Below, one piece after another: positions 23,009-35,171 of a DNA stretch of 64,000 nucleotides; within the stretch, counting starts at the first letter, position 1, and every line of letters begins with the position of its first letter. The notes beneath the pieces were generated by a model, which saw nothing but the letters and a program-made list of their open reading frames with translations, was not told the DNA's origin and made no database searches. The stretch spans positions 434,001-498,000 of the forward strand of contig JAECYW010000034.1 in the NCBI GenBank assembly GCA_023014335.1, in the 5' to 3' direction. This DNA comes from Galerina marginata. Its lineage: Eukaryota; Basidiomycota; Agaricomycetes; Agaricales; Galerinaceae. A program made the translations under genes and the position numbers.

Positions 23009-23357
23009 CAAATGTTTATTGTCAAAGTTTGGCTACGCCTGAGGTTGATGAGCGATGAGAGACGTTGAATGCAAACTCAAGGTCAAAGTAGACTTCGACT
23101 TACGCATGTACAGTAGCTTCCCAATCTTGCACATAATAAACTGTTGGCATCCTTGGTAGGCATAGATATCCACAAAACATGGAGATAGGAGCTCGCTCAT
23201 ACTCATTACTCATGCCCCTCATTCAAGGAACACTGCCTCTGAAAAGGGGCAAGGTTGGTATACACTTTGATTGTCCAGAAACCCGTCTTAAAGAGGAAGA
23301 GTGCCACAAGCGAATCAAGTGGCGACGGGATGGATTGACGATTACTGATGAACGCTG
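23009..23357 (-). repeat. Dispersed repeat, inverted copy of 35,172-35,940
   Basis: Two blocks match the complement of the 35-kb copy: 23,226-23,357 with 35,172-35,301, and 23,009-23,130 with 35,830-35,940. Shared words include GTGTATACCAACCTTGCC, GACGGGTTTCTGGACAATCA and AAGATTGGGAAGCT. The gap between blocks is about 95 bp here and about 530 bp there. In one frame of the first block the differences are mostly silent (PLKRGKVGIHFDCPETRL), so it may derive from a coding sequence I do not recognise. Confidence 0.65.
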
Positions 23358-23591
23358 TCGGTCAACCGTCCCCGTAGGCTTGTGCCCATCCTAGGCTGAA
23401 CCTCGTCATATCCTTATTCACAACACCAGCACGCGGAAGGTTGAACAGTACTTGTAGGGCGGCAGCAATCATGACGGGTATATATGGTGTATATGAACTT
23501 TCCTTGAAATTTCTGGTGCTAGGAGTTGAGGTCGGGCTGGCGATGATCTTCTGATCTTCACAGAGACGCCCTCAAGTTCATGGATGCTGGG

Positions 23592-26500
23592 CTAAGCCAG
23601 CAACAGAAAATGAGTATGTGGATGAATAACAGTGTTCGGATGGTCTATGGCTGCGGCTGCGGCCACCTCTTCTGGGGATTGAAAGGCGAAGGCCATGGGG
23701 AAGAGGATAAAGACGGGGGAGAAAACGAGGGATGAACGGTATCCCAAGGTTTTGACCATCAGCGACCGCGAGCTGCAGAACGATGACCAGCCTGAGGGCT
23801 TTGTCTCAATCGTGAACACGATAGGATTAGCGTTCAAGGCCAAATTCAAGTTCGATGATGGATCGTCGGCGGCATGACCAGCAGCAGCTGGCGCTGGTGC
23901 CAACAAAGATGAATCGTCAACCATTGTCCCACCCGCATCCGTGGGTTGACCTCCGGAGGTATCGCCTGCCTTAGCTTCGTCCTGAGACTCCACTGCATGG
24001 TCGGCTATAGTAGCCTCAAGCTCTGCTGTGCCGTTGGTGGTGGTTGAAGTCGAAGAATAATACCAAGACCAGGGATCCAACCAAGTCGACGTGGCCGTCG
24101 TCTGGTCCAATTGACGACCATCGTCGTTGGCTCCGTTGCTAACCACTCTCGATAAAGATCGTGATCCTCCTCTTCAGATACCGCAGCAGCGGGACCAGAA
24201 GCAGAACCAGTCGCACAGGTGGCAGCAACCTCCGCCACTTGCACCCGCTCGACCACATCCGTAATCTTCAGCACTTCGGCACGTGTCTTCCGCTGAGCCT
24301 CGTCTGCGTCCGCAGCAGCAGGCGCAGCTGTTGTCGATGATAAGGATGATCAAGCCCACCCAACATAATTCCACCACGATGCTGACTAAGTCGAAGTTTT
24401 CTGGCGTTGCTGTCTTGCACCCTGCACCACGAGCAAAATGGGTGGTACCAGAGTTTCGATATCTCCGGAATCACGGTTGGCCGAAGCTACGGCAGAGGAG
24501 GCAGAAGGGCGGGGAAATCGCAGTTGTCGTTGACGTATCAGTCGAAGAAGAAGATAACGATGCTGACGACGTTGGCTGTTCTCCCGTTGATCCTGAACTC
24601 GAACTTTCCAATTCTTCCATAATCAAATCCGCTCGATCCGCCAAAAGAACCGACAACCGCGCTTTCTTGTCCCTCTGGATTTTCGCCGGTGTAACAGTAG
24701 AAGTAAATGAGCTCAACGGCGAGTTCGAGAATAACATTAGGAGCAGCCGTTGTCGTAGTTCTCATCGCTTCTTCGACGCTGGCTATAGCATCGCCACCGG
24801 CACTTAAAAACGGACCTGACAAGAAAGATCGTTAGAACCAGCACAAAAGAGGGCCGAGAATAGGGAAAAGATATTAAGAAGAAAAGTAGAAACGCTGAAA
24901 GAACGATGTGAGGGAGGAGAACTCCGAGAAGGGGAGGGGGGGAAATCAAAAACCAAAAATGACCGGCAATGCCAGAACCGAATAATCGGAGCCGCAGCGA
25001 CAAGCATCCAAACCAGGCAATAGTAAAACCTCAAGACAACATCTCACGCATTCTCTCGACAGAAAAACGGCCGAAGTTGTTATGATAGATCGTCGCAAAA
25101 GAATGAAGCCAACCCAAAACACCGCCACCAGCAAACTCGTCAAGACCAGTCAATGAATTGACGGCGACAGGACACCCAAGTCGCCAGCATCTTTCTCATG
25201 AGCTGAAAAGGAGGAGAAAATGTTCGAAAAAACAATAAAGACAGAGTAAAAATGGAACACAAAGACGCAAAAACGAATAAGTAGGAACCAGAACCAGGAG
25301 CACCGGAAGAGCCAATCACAGCGACCTCCGCCCATTATCGATAACGACAGGCCAACGAGAGAGAACCGATACCAAAGATCGCCCACACCCATAAAGACCA
25401 CCAACAGCGAAAGAGGGTCAACCGGCTCCATGTTTTTAAATGGAAAACCAATGACAAGCCAACGAGCCAGACCAGCAGAGCCAACCGCCAAAATGAGAAG
25501 GAAGAGAAGAAAGGAGAGAAGAGCAGGACGGAGAGAAGAGAAGAGAGGAAAGGAAAAAGCGAGTAAACCCAGCACAAAACACCTCGCAATCAAACCAAAC
25601 CCTAACGACAGCAACTGCCCATCCACCCTCCGGGCATCCTGTCAGCCTACTTCGCTGATCGAAATTATCACCGCGACCTTGTACTAACGACGACGAAGAA
25701 GAAAAATAAACCGGAAAGTCGGGAAAGAAAGAAAGAACAAGAACCCTTCCGACAAAACATCAGAAGAGCCACGTCACCCTGCGTCCGCAGAGAGAAAAAC
25801 ACAAGAAATTTCGCCTGAAATATGAGATATCCAACACATCCCCAACGTCCGAAACATCGACAGGCAGAAGAAAAGACGGTCTCCTCCTGAAGGCAATGGA
25901 AGAGAAAGCATTGAGAGGAAAAGAAACGAAGAGAATGGACACAAAAAAAAAGAAAGTGGTCTGCTGGTAGTCGTGCCAGCCAACATGCCGATGAACAAAA
26001 CCTGCCAAAAACCCATCAAAAAGAAAGACGCACAAACACCGAAACACCAAGAACAAGAACGAAAAAAACCACCATGGACCAAAAAAACCAAAAACCAAAA
26101 ACTCACCCCTCGCCTCCCCCTCTCCCCAGACAACCGACTTGACAACCAGCGGAACCTACGCCCTCCCTACTAAAGCATAAACCGCTCAGAAATGGTTCAT
26201 CGCTCCTGGTTTCTCGAGCGGGGGCTCTTCGGGGTTTTCATTCCTTTCTTGCATAATTCCCGTTGTTCGCCTGTCTCGACTCGTTCCCTTTCCCGTTTGC
26301 ATTCGTGCTGGCGTTCCAAGCGGAAGAGGAAGCGGAATGAAAATCGGAAGAGGAACCAAAGGCAGAGGAGGAAGAGGATATTTGATAGGCAGGTCGTGTG
26401 GGTGCTAATGAATGCAGCCTGTCGTCTATTGAGGACGGTAAAGACGGCGTGCTCCTGTGTTTGTGGGGGCGGCGGGTTGGGGTCGAAGAGGTCGTGGTTG

Positions 26501-27350
26501 TTGATGCTGAAGCTGAAGCTGATGTTGATGTTCAGGAAGTCGTTGTGGCTGAAGTTGAAGTTGATGAAGTCGAGTCCATCCCCGAACTCGAGGTTACTGC
26601 GGAATTCTTATCCTTATCCTTCCGATCTTGTTGACCCAGTTGATCCCACTGCGCATGCGCAGAGCCAGAGCGAGAAAAACACGGCGTAGGCATAAGAACA
26701 AGTGAACTCCACCCTCCTTTGACGTCCCTTGTCCCAAACTGACGACCGAAGGAGACGCGCCAGGAGCTGGGTACGCAGGCGCCTTGGGCAATCTTCCCAT
26801 TTCTCGTCGAAGCATCCGAAGCGGAAGATGCAGAACGAGGAGGAGAGGGCGGGGAGAGGAGAGGAGAACCATGATTTCTTGCCTGCCTTGCGCTGCTGCT
26901 GCCGGTCCTGCGGCTGGAGATGGTGCGGAGCGGGAGAAGGACACAATAAGGGAGCTGGGATGTTGGTTTGAGGTGGAGAAAGTAAGATTGAGGTTGGGTA
27001 AGGTGGGCTGTGGGCTGCGAGGTTACTGGGTGCTCGAGCTCGATTGTGTAAATAGGTTGGAAATTGAACAATGACATGGATGTGGATGAGGACGAGGGGG
27101 TGGATGAGGATTCGATGACGGTTGGATATCTGGATAGTTAGCTTCGGAGGCGATGCTTCTGGTTGGGTCTGCGACGAAAGGTCGCCATGCTGCTGATATC
27201 CAAGAAGGCGACGCCGGTCCCGGACGACCAACGATCATCTTGCCCTTTGAGTGCGTCAGAAAGGAGAACCACGACTTGTTCGGGCTCTTGTCTTCTTGCG
27301 ATCCGCGTGGTCGGGAAAACCTGGCCTTGAGGTTGAGGTGGATGCATTGA
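23592..27350 (-). pseudogene. Decayed, truncated alpha/beta-hydrolase-like gene, copy B
   Basis: Order on the minus strand is as in copy A. The N-terminal exon near 27,320-26,440 has EDKSPNKSWFSFLTHSKGKM and later HKHRSTPSLPSS. T-depleted block C follows. Middle pieces (24,737-23,592) have TPAKIQRDKKARLSVLLAD, AEVLKITDVVERVQVAEV, TSTWLDPWSWYYSS, LNLALNANP and SGWSSFCSSRSLMVKTLGY. It then ends: the hydrolase half with HGWFPG is missing. Several frame changes are needed to join the pieces. It keeps Trp where copy A has a stop, so the copies decayed separately after duplication. Not expected to give a working protein. Confidence 0.65.
24830..26190. repeat. T-depleted repeat block C, inside pseudogene copy B
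   Basis: Modules match blocks A and B: AACATCAGAAGAGCCACGTC (25,758), GAGATATCCAACAC..CGTCCGAAACATCGACAGG (25,822-25,863), and AACACCGAAACACCAAGAAC near 26,034. T is rare on + through most of it. Its placement between N-terminal and middle exons is the same as block B in copy A. Confidence 0.6.
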
Positions 27351-27535
27351 TGCGTCGACTTCCTTTGTCTTTGTTGGACGGAGGCAGGGACGAAGACGAA
27401 GGGAGATAGGCAAAAGTGATGCTGCCTGTCTCATAGAAATGGCGTCAACGTTTATAGTCTGCGAATCCGCAGTGGCATTGGCACGATCGGAAGAACCGAT
27501 AGCATCAGTGGAATGTAGCGGCCGCTACAAACATT

Positions 27536-27775
27536 TCATGACAGGGCAGGGAGGTTACGCTTCGGCACTGATGAACGAGTGATGCGAAGAACCGCTAGGT
27601 CAGGGAACAGGACAGCAGTTTTGAAGAAGGCCTCGATGAAGTTGGAGTTGACATCTTCTAAATGGAGGGACTGGACTGGGAAGAAGATTGCAAGATGCGG
27701 GGCCTTCAAGTCGTCCTCTTGGAAGCGAATATCGTGCAATTTGAGACAAGGGACAGCCTTTCGTTTAGACTAACT
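27536..27775 (-). pseudogene. Fragment possibly of an F-box/LRR-type protein
   Basis: The 68-codon minus frame reads LHDIRFQEDDLKAPHLAIFF, then LHLEDVNSNF, LFPDLAVLRI and LPALS. The spacing of leucines (LPxLxxL-like) resembles basidiomycete F-box/LRR proteins. There is no F-box and no flanking exon, so at most it is a relic. Confidence 0.25.
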
Positions 27776-28209
27776 TGAAAGTTCAACTTATCGCTGCACC
27801 TCTGAATTATTAATTTCACTGAATATCACACAACCACAACCACGTGGTCAGGGAAATGGACCGGAGTCAAAATATATATCTGTCCATCATTTCGACATCC
27901 CTTCCTTCGTCATGTCAAGAACACAATACGCGAACCCTTCCGGTCACTGTCTTCGACGATGAGCTCGACCACAGCCACAAAATTCATCCGCTTTGGAGGC
28001 GCTTTGAATATATTGGAATAGAAATAAATTTTAAATTGAATTAATTAAGTTTAAAGATAAAGAATTTATTTCCACGCATACAATTCATCTCGACAGTTGA
28101 GGCGAGAAAGGTGGCGGGAAGGTGGTGAGGACCATACACGGACAGAGCTCGATTGGTGTTTCCGCGCAGCTTTCCTGGTATAAATCCGAAAGATCGCTGA
28201 AAGTTACTG

Positions 28210-28234
28210 GCACGCCCGAAGTGTACAGCCACAG
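28210..28234 (-). repeat. LTR-end relic
   Basis: GGCACGCCCGAAGTGTACAG then CCAC: a third copy of the LTR-end word family seen at 3,680, 49,788 and 55,436. No body of an element follows. Confidence 0.4.
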
Positions 28235-29377
28235 ACGATTACATGATACCAGGTACAGCAATCTGCAGAGGCAATGCTCGCTGCGCCATCCAAGCTTTAT
28301 GGTCTGAATACACAATATGCATGTAAATAGTGAAACATGACTAGATTTTCCTTAAGCTTCTTGAATCTGAAAATCGACGAAACAAGAGAGCCCCATGTTA
28401 CACCTCCAAACAGCACTGTCCTTGAATCGGTGAAATCCCGACCAAATAAGCCGATTTCTTCTGCTAGACTAACAGAATGAGTTATACACGTCTACAAAAA
28501 TTTAAGAAGATCGAGGAACAATTGAGACATGGAGAGCGAAAGCAATATCGAAAAGTCTTCATCAGCGAATCGAGAAAGTGGCTTTGTTGGGTCGCCCGTT
28601 CCACCCTAGCTGAGAATGATTAATGATTGCTCGCTTCGTTTGCAAAAATGTGGAAACTCAAGGTCACTAAAGCTATTCATATCAGTTCTTGTAGCATTGT
28701 CCAATACACTCAGTCGAATAAATCTTGATAGGCGGTTTTCATGTTGAATAAGTCTGAATACGGGTCTTTTGTTTTGGTCGGCGAGTTGAGGACGGTGGTG
28801 ATTGAAGAAAGATAATGGTCAAAGACGTTGAGGCACACCGATAACGATTGTAATTGACTCAGCCACCACCTCCCTCAACTGCACACCACTTCGCTGCGAA
28901 AGGTGAGTTCCGGGAGTGGGAGGAGACTATCTTGGAAAGTGAATGATATATTAAGCAAGGCGGATATGTACACTATATAATTACTGAGAAATTCGGGGTG
29001 TATAGTAGTAGGACATATGTGGACAAAAGACTAACTCTGAGGCTCGCAAGGAGGATGAGGAAACCGCGATTAAATTATCCAGGAAGTACGTAGAACCTGA
29101 AGAGTTTGGCTGTAGTAAAACGCTGTTTGATGAGTTCTGTTGCCACTCGCAGCACAACTTGAAGGGAGGTTATCCCTCTTGATTAACGCGCCCATTCCAC
29201 TCAATTTTTTTCTTGATCAGGGAATGTAAATCTTGTTCTTGCCGATAAAATCAAAACAATCACTGTGGCGAAGCATACTGAGCGTCTGGCGTTTGAAAGC
29301 CACAGGGACATAAATTTGCAAGAACAAAAATCAGTGATAGGTTACGAAGAAACTCTATGACATTGGTTTAATGGTAG
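28235..29377. other. Intergenic, no supported gene
   Basis: No domain, repeat or RNA gene recognised. The last ~150 bp is weakly similar to 13,278-13,430. Confidence 0.3.
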
Positions 29378-29690
29378 TTAGTATAAATATGGCATTCAGC
29401 GAGCCCAAGGAAGGCGAGTGACCAGGCTAATGAAACTTAGTCTGACCAGCCAACGACGACGATGTCATCGGTACATGTCCATCTAGTATCAACGCGTCTC
29501 GAACGAATCCGGCGGCGGCAAGCAATATGTGATAGGTCGAACAGTCTGGTGCATTTACCCACATTGTAAGAGGGACCAGATGTCGAGAGCGCAATAAAGG
29601 TTGGACAACGTTAACCTAGGCTACTTTGACAAAATGGAGCGGCGGGCACTTACCACTGATCCCAGGAACGAGCGCGAGCGGCGAAGGTAT
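29378..29690 (+). repeat. Dispersed repeat, copy of 13,440-13,610
   Basis: Longer copy of the repeat, with about 155 extra bases (29,460-29,615) between the shared left and right parts. No ORF of note. Confidence 0.6.
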
Positions 29691-30521
29691 AAATTGTACG
29701 ATGTGCCAATGGTGTGCGTATCATGATGCCCCAGACGGGTGACGGCGCGTGTTCAACGGTACTTGGAGGGCGGCAGTCGGACCTGGAAAGAGAACGAGAT
29801 TAGAAACCGATGAACAAGTGTGCGATGAACAAATGTGATGGATATCTCTGTATCTCTGGGGCTTACCTTCAATTGTGCTCGGTTTGTAGGCAGTTCAGGC
29901 CGACAAACGATGTGACGTGGGCGATGATTGATGATCCTCAGAGCCTTCGTAAATCTCATTGTAGCTATGTAGCCCTAAACCAAAAACAGCGAATGAACAC
30001 CAGGGAGAGAAAATGTGCCTCTAGACCGTTGACGCGTCTACTTCCCAGAATCTAGAAAGACTAGCAGTACGAGGATTTTCAAGACTAGATAGATTTCTAT
30101 CCTGAGCATTTTAAGCCTCAGATCCACGATTAAAAATTTGAGGAGAGATTTCAGAGTGCAGAGTGTACGCACGCAATTCACGATCGAGAGGAAGGACAAA
30201 GTCATGTCAGCGGGGAAATTGGACGAATTCCCAGAAAGCACTTTCCAACCAATTTCAACGGTGCATGACAGGTTTAACAATGACGGAAGACCGTAGAAGC
30301 CAAGAGCAGTACGTAGGATGGTGATGGGCTATGGCAGTCAATAACTGAGCGGGTGACTGAACTAAATTTAGATAATACCGGGTCGGTCAGGCCATCAGAT
30401 TCGTGGGGCTAAACTTTACAAGTCGACGGATTGACACTGACAGGTCGAATCTTCTCCTCTTCTCACACTCTTCAGTTCCTCTGTGTCTACGCTTGTCGTT
30501 ATCAATGCTTTTGTTTTTGCC

Positions 30522-31900
30522 ATGGCGGATACTAAGTCCAAGGTACGCCTCTATTCATTCTTCGCGACTTCATTTGTTCGTTAACTAACCAACTATTGAC
30601 GATAGCCTGCCTTGGTTCTGAGACTACAGACGCATCGTCCTGATGTACGGGATATCCAGCCTTACACCTTTCATGGTTGCTTTGGTGCGCGATCTTCGGT
30701 TCTCCCCCGCCTTTTCCTACTTACTGACTGTTCTCCGTCACAGCTTTCACCACCCGCAGGATATCCATCCTCACAGGATGAAACGAAATTTGGCCGGTAT
30801 GTCTTCAACATTTTCTTGTGGATGACGTGCTTATCCATGGTTTTTTAGCCTACCTCGCCGCTTGGACGCCGTTTTTACTAGGAAATAAAACCCCTTTTAG
30901 GCACGATCTGGGCTTCAATAAATCGAGGTATGTATCCTTTCACACCTGCGGTTTTGCCTTCATTAATAATTGAATTCCGCGTACTCGCCAGGCGTGCTCG
31001 CCATTCTTACTTGGTCCGGGGGGTTGATTGGCTACAGACTCTCTTGTTTTTCATTCAGACGGTGTGTCCCTTTGAACATGTCCTTTTCCTTCTTTCTCAT
31101 CTCTCATCGGCATCGTTAAGGCCACTCTCATTCTCTGGATGCGTTCTGCCTTGTTTATTCCGTCGCGCGTCGTATGTTGCCTAGGTGGCAGGCGGAAGAG
31201 ATGGTCTGGTTTCCTTCATTTTACCCTAATTCTGACGAATGACTGACCTTCGATATTATTGTAGGCTCTATATCGACTTCGACACCATATGATCAGAGGA
31301 GCCTCTGGTCAAGCTGGTGCTCGGCGTGTTCGACTACTAGAATTCTCATCTGTCGTCACTTGGAGCACTCGTGAGGGTCTTCCCGAAGAATGGTTCGTTT
31401 TGTTTACTTTTACCTCCGGGTTTGCTAATTTATAATCTGTAGAGTCTATTGGGGACGGTACCGTCATGCGAGACCGTCGGATTGTTTCGGACTCCGACCA
31501 CCCGGGCCATAGGAAGGTCGACTTAACCAACGTCCTCGTCAACATCTACGAAGCTCAATCCAGCCGCCTGTCCTGCCTTGGGATCGCCTACGTTCGTTTC
31601 TCATATCTTTGTTCAGACAAAATGTTGACCGTTGACGCTGTTTTAGACCCCATGATGGCTGTGAGCAGGCGCTACACAATTGGGTGAACGACTGCCAGAA
31701 TTATGCGCCCTTATTGCCTGTATTCCGGAAAGCGGCACTGGGACCTTTTTGCTTCGTTTGCACGGACATTGTCCTATATTTATGCTTCTTTGGCCTTGGC
31801 TATCTGTGTGTCGACTTTTTATTGCCCTATCCCATTTTTTCCTGATCACTGGTATCCTTGCAGATCACGCTTGAACTGATGCAAACTGGTAAACCGTAGT
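30522..31900 (+). pseudogene. Train of exon-intron-like units, unrecognised gene or relic
   Basis: From ATG at 30,522 (MADTKSK) a series of good fungal intron signals follows: GTACGCC..CTAAC..GATAG (30,543-30,604), GTGCGCG..TACTGAC..CACAG, GTATGTC..TTTTTAG, GTATGTATCC..GCCAG, GTGTGTC..TTAAG, and more to 31,680. Translated pieces include PALVLRLQTHRPDVRDIQPY, AYLAAWTPFLLGNKTPFRHD and DGTVMRDRRIVSDSDHPGHR. I could not keep one frame through all exons, so it is either decayed or mis-spliced by me. No family recognised. Confidence 0.35.
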
Positions 31901-31949
31901 TCAGTGATTGATGACAAAATTAGTACGAAATCGAAATCAATCCCTTTCC

Positions 31950-33450
31950 GCTTTGTACCCTGACGCTGACACGTGTCAGGCTCCTTGCTCAACCCTCGTC
32001 ATTTTATCATGGCGTGCTCGCGTGGACCGCGAATGATTTCACCTCCGTACGATGATCGATGTTCGTAAGTATCCATCCACCTGCCACTTTGTCAATCTAA
32101 GAATGTTTTTTTTGTTCTTAGATTCTCCATCTCTCTAATGTGGCCCAGTTCGTCTGCTGCCAGGCGCATGAAAACTATTACGATGGAGCATTTTGAAACA
32201 AGCAAAGGTCTCCTCATTGGCGTCAGGCTGTATCATCTCACGACAGTAACCAGGTCGCTGTGTTGCCGTTCATCTGACTGAATAACGTACCGCCAACATC
32301 ATCAGTCACTGGTCGGACTGCGTTCGCTATAGGATTATAATTGCTCTCAGATCTATACTGCCGTGTTGTCAGTGGTTTTTCTTATTCCATGGCAGATGCT
32401 TAGTAAAGATAAAAGGTACGTGTTTCCTCACAATATTTGTTCGTTCCTTGGATGGTAGTTGAAGCCAGTCTTTTAGGTTCTGTGGTGGCAGAGTCATCTT
32501 TCTGTGCATAACGAGTTCGACGTGTCCAGCGAAACACTCTTTCTCTTAATTCGGTACGTGGTTTTCTGGTTTCCCTCCTCTTTTCTGTCTTACTGATGGG
32601 CATCATAGCTCTAGCCTCCCGCAACACGGGTCTCGAGCCTCGATAACCTAGTGGTTCGAATATTGTTTGATAAGGTGTCGTGATTCATGGGTGCCGGCTC
32701 TCATGATTTTCATTGAGACGGCCTCTCCTTTCACTGTAACCATGTCCTACTCTTCTTTCTATCGTCAGCATCATTATGCCCTCTCCTTTCCCTTGGTCAC
32801 GGCTAGCATGTCCAACAAAGCATCGAAGACTTTTTAGGTATGCCTCATGCCGTTGTTCCTTTATGCGCTCATTCACACTCTTGCCTTAGTCCTAGCCTCA
32901 TTCCCTTTGTGGATAGATCATCGCCCTCGTCAGCCTAACTTACCTAAACTCCGAGCACGAGACTTTTAAAGGTAAGGTCGTATACTTATCACGATTTGTT
33001 ATCGGTTCTTAATCCTTTTCCTTCTCCTTCCAGGTCCGAGTTTGTCGTACCGTTTAACACCCGCCTGCCTTCCGCCGTCTGCCTTGTGCCACCCCGCCTG
33101 ACGGCTGCATATCCACCACCTCAGCGCTGTGGTTGCTCGTTTGACGTCCTGCTTTCAAGCTTGATACTGCAAGTCCATTCTAATCGGCGGATGATTTGAA
33201 GAGAAGCTGACCTTCGCTCGGTCTGGATTTCACAGGCTGCGGCGTCCAACTCTAATCCCATTTGTCATTTGGAGCTCGTCGGTGGTGATTGGTAGTGGAA
33301 GTGAACCCAAGTTGCGGCTAATTTCGTGCCCATCCGGCACTGTGAATTGCCTAATATGTTCTTACTTCCTGGTGACGATTCTGGTTGCAAGTGTTAACGG
33401 TTCGTTTAAGTCTCAATTATACTTCACTGTTGATCTGAGTTACAATTCCT
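31950..33450 (+). other. Second train of intron-like signals, unrecognised
   Basis: GTAAGTATCC..GTTCTTAG (32,065-32,120), GTACGTG..TTTTAG (32,417-32,476), GTACGTGG..CATAG (32,551-32,608) and further pairs enclose pieces such as VLWWQSHLSVHNEFDVSSET. The layout resembles 30.5-31.9 kb, including a CCATGGC(A/G)GAT start-like word at about 32,389. No continuous protein could be assembled. Confidence 0.3.
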
Positions 33451-35171
33451 ACAGTTCCTAGAGAACTATCACGGTTCTTAAGATCCAAATGTTTTGTCGT
33501 CGTCACTAGCAGAAGAGACGCCGCCAGGTCTTCTCGATATTATTGTAGATTCCAAACGGCTTCGACAGGAACCTGTGCGATGTGAGCAGGCATACTTCTG
33601 CTGGATCGCGGACGACACAGGCTGGTTATTTACCATTATATATATATTATCTATTTCCTTTCCGACGTTTTTGGGACGGGCAGGACCGGCCTGAGCGATA
33701 TAGGGATTCGAGGAGGTTTCGGGACAAGGACCCTCGTTTAGTCCCATTGCCAACGTCATCGTTAACAAGACCTGACCGTGGAGGCTACATGTTGCTCGCC
33801 GCCTTCAGCGTCATCTGTGACCCATGTACCCTTCCTTATCCTTCCAATGCAATATAGTTTCATCGCTATTATGCTAATTTAATTTATGTCTCTGTGGCTT
33901 ACAGACACCAGACCCTCAGCGCTCAGCATGCACTGGTACCATAATGAAATCGAACTCGAGGCTCGCTCGAGACGCACTACCAACCCGACTCTGCCATCAG
34001 TAGTAGTAAAATGCATGTAGTACATAAATTATGAAATTACATATATTTTACCCTCTTTTACCCTCTAAACTTCTTCTGAACCCTCAAAGGTGGTACTTGG
34101 GACAAAACTTGAAGTACCTATGAACCATCATTCAAACAGTTGGGTTCGGTTGAATAATTACCTCGCAGATATTCATAATCAACTTCGGTTTTTCTATAAC
34201 GCACCGTAACCAACTTGGTCTGCCTCCATCAGTAAATTTCTGTGTGACTCCGCACTCGGTCTTTAAGAAACCAATCTATGACCTAGAGAGTCGGGTGTGC
34301 TTGTATGACAAGCGCACGACCAATTGATCGGCGCCGTTTCTTTTTTACTCCCTTGGTCAGATATAGCTTAACTCTTTTCTACCCGCTCCCGCTCGTGCAC
34401 TCAGGGCCTCCGAATGGGTGACATCATTACTGGCCGAACCTAAAGTTTTTCCAGGTTCGGGATTCCTTCACCTGCCGGTGGTGCCGATTCTAGGAGGTAG
34501 GAACTGAGCTCTCTGCGGACGATGGATGGATGTGGTCATTACTTTCCCAGGTAGCTCATATTGCAGCCTACCTGGACCGATAACATCAATGCCAATGTAT
34601 AACAACAACAACGAATAGAGGGATCCGCAGTCACCTTCAATGAAATAATGACCGGAATTGGAAGAGGGTGCAAAAGTATGTCAATGTACCCGTCTATTCA
34701 ACATGAACGTGCTTCTTACTTCTTACCATGAATCTATAGGGATATTGTTATACCACCACTCCATTTCCATTTCCGTCAATGCGCCCTGAAAAACCGACCG
34801 ACCCGGGCACGGATCTCTGAAGATATCTAGCCATCTGTGTCTGTGCCTTCGCCACTGCCTCATGCATTTCTACTAGCCAGGCTTCGTGCTGCTACTCCAC
34901 CCGTTACCAGACTATTCCAATCTCGATTTCATCCCTTTATGTCCAGGTACCCCAACCTGTCACCGTCATTCAACCCCGATCTCAAATTCTAAACCCTTGC
35001 AATTCCAACCACCACGATTGCAGAGACTGTAGGTGTTGTAAATGTCGATATGGCGAGGTCACGGTTCAGCCTAGGTGGCACGACTAATCGCATCTGCGGT
35101 CCAACAACCACCCTACTGGGACGAGATGACCGACGAGCCAGTCATCTGGCATCTCCATTTGCAAAGTCTTC
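33451..35171. other. Intergenic, no supported gene
   Basis: Short ORFs only; no repeat or RNA gene recognised. Confidence 0.3.

Noticed and set aside
32640..32670. GTGGTTCGAAT word resembling a tRNA T arm
   Set aside because: No matching acceptor stem, D arm or anticodon arm upstream.
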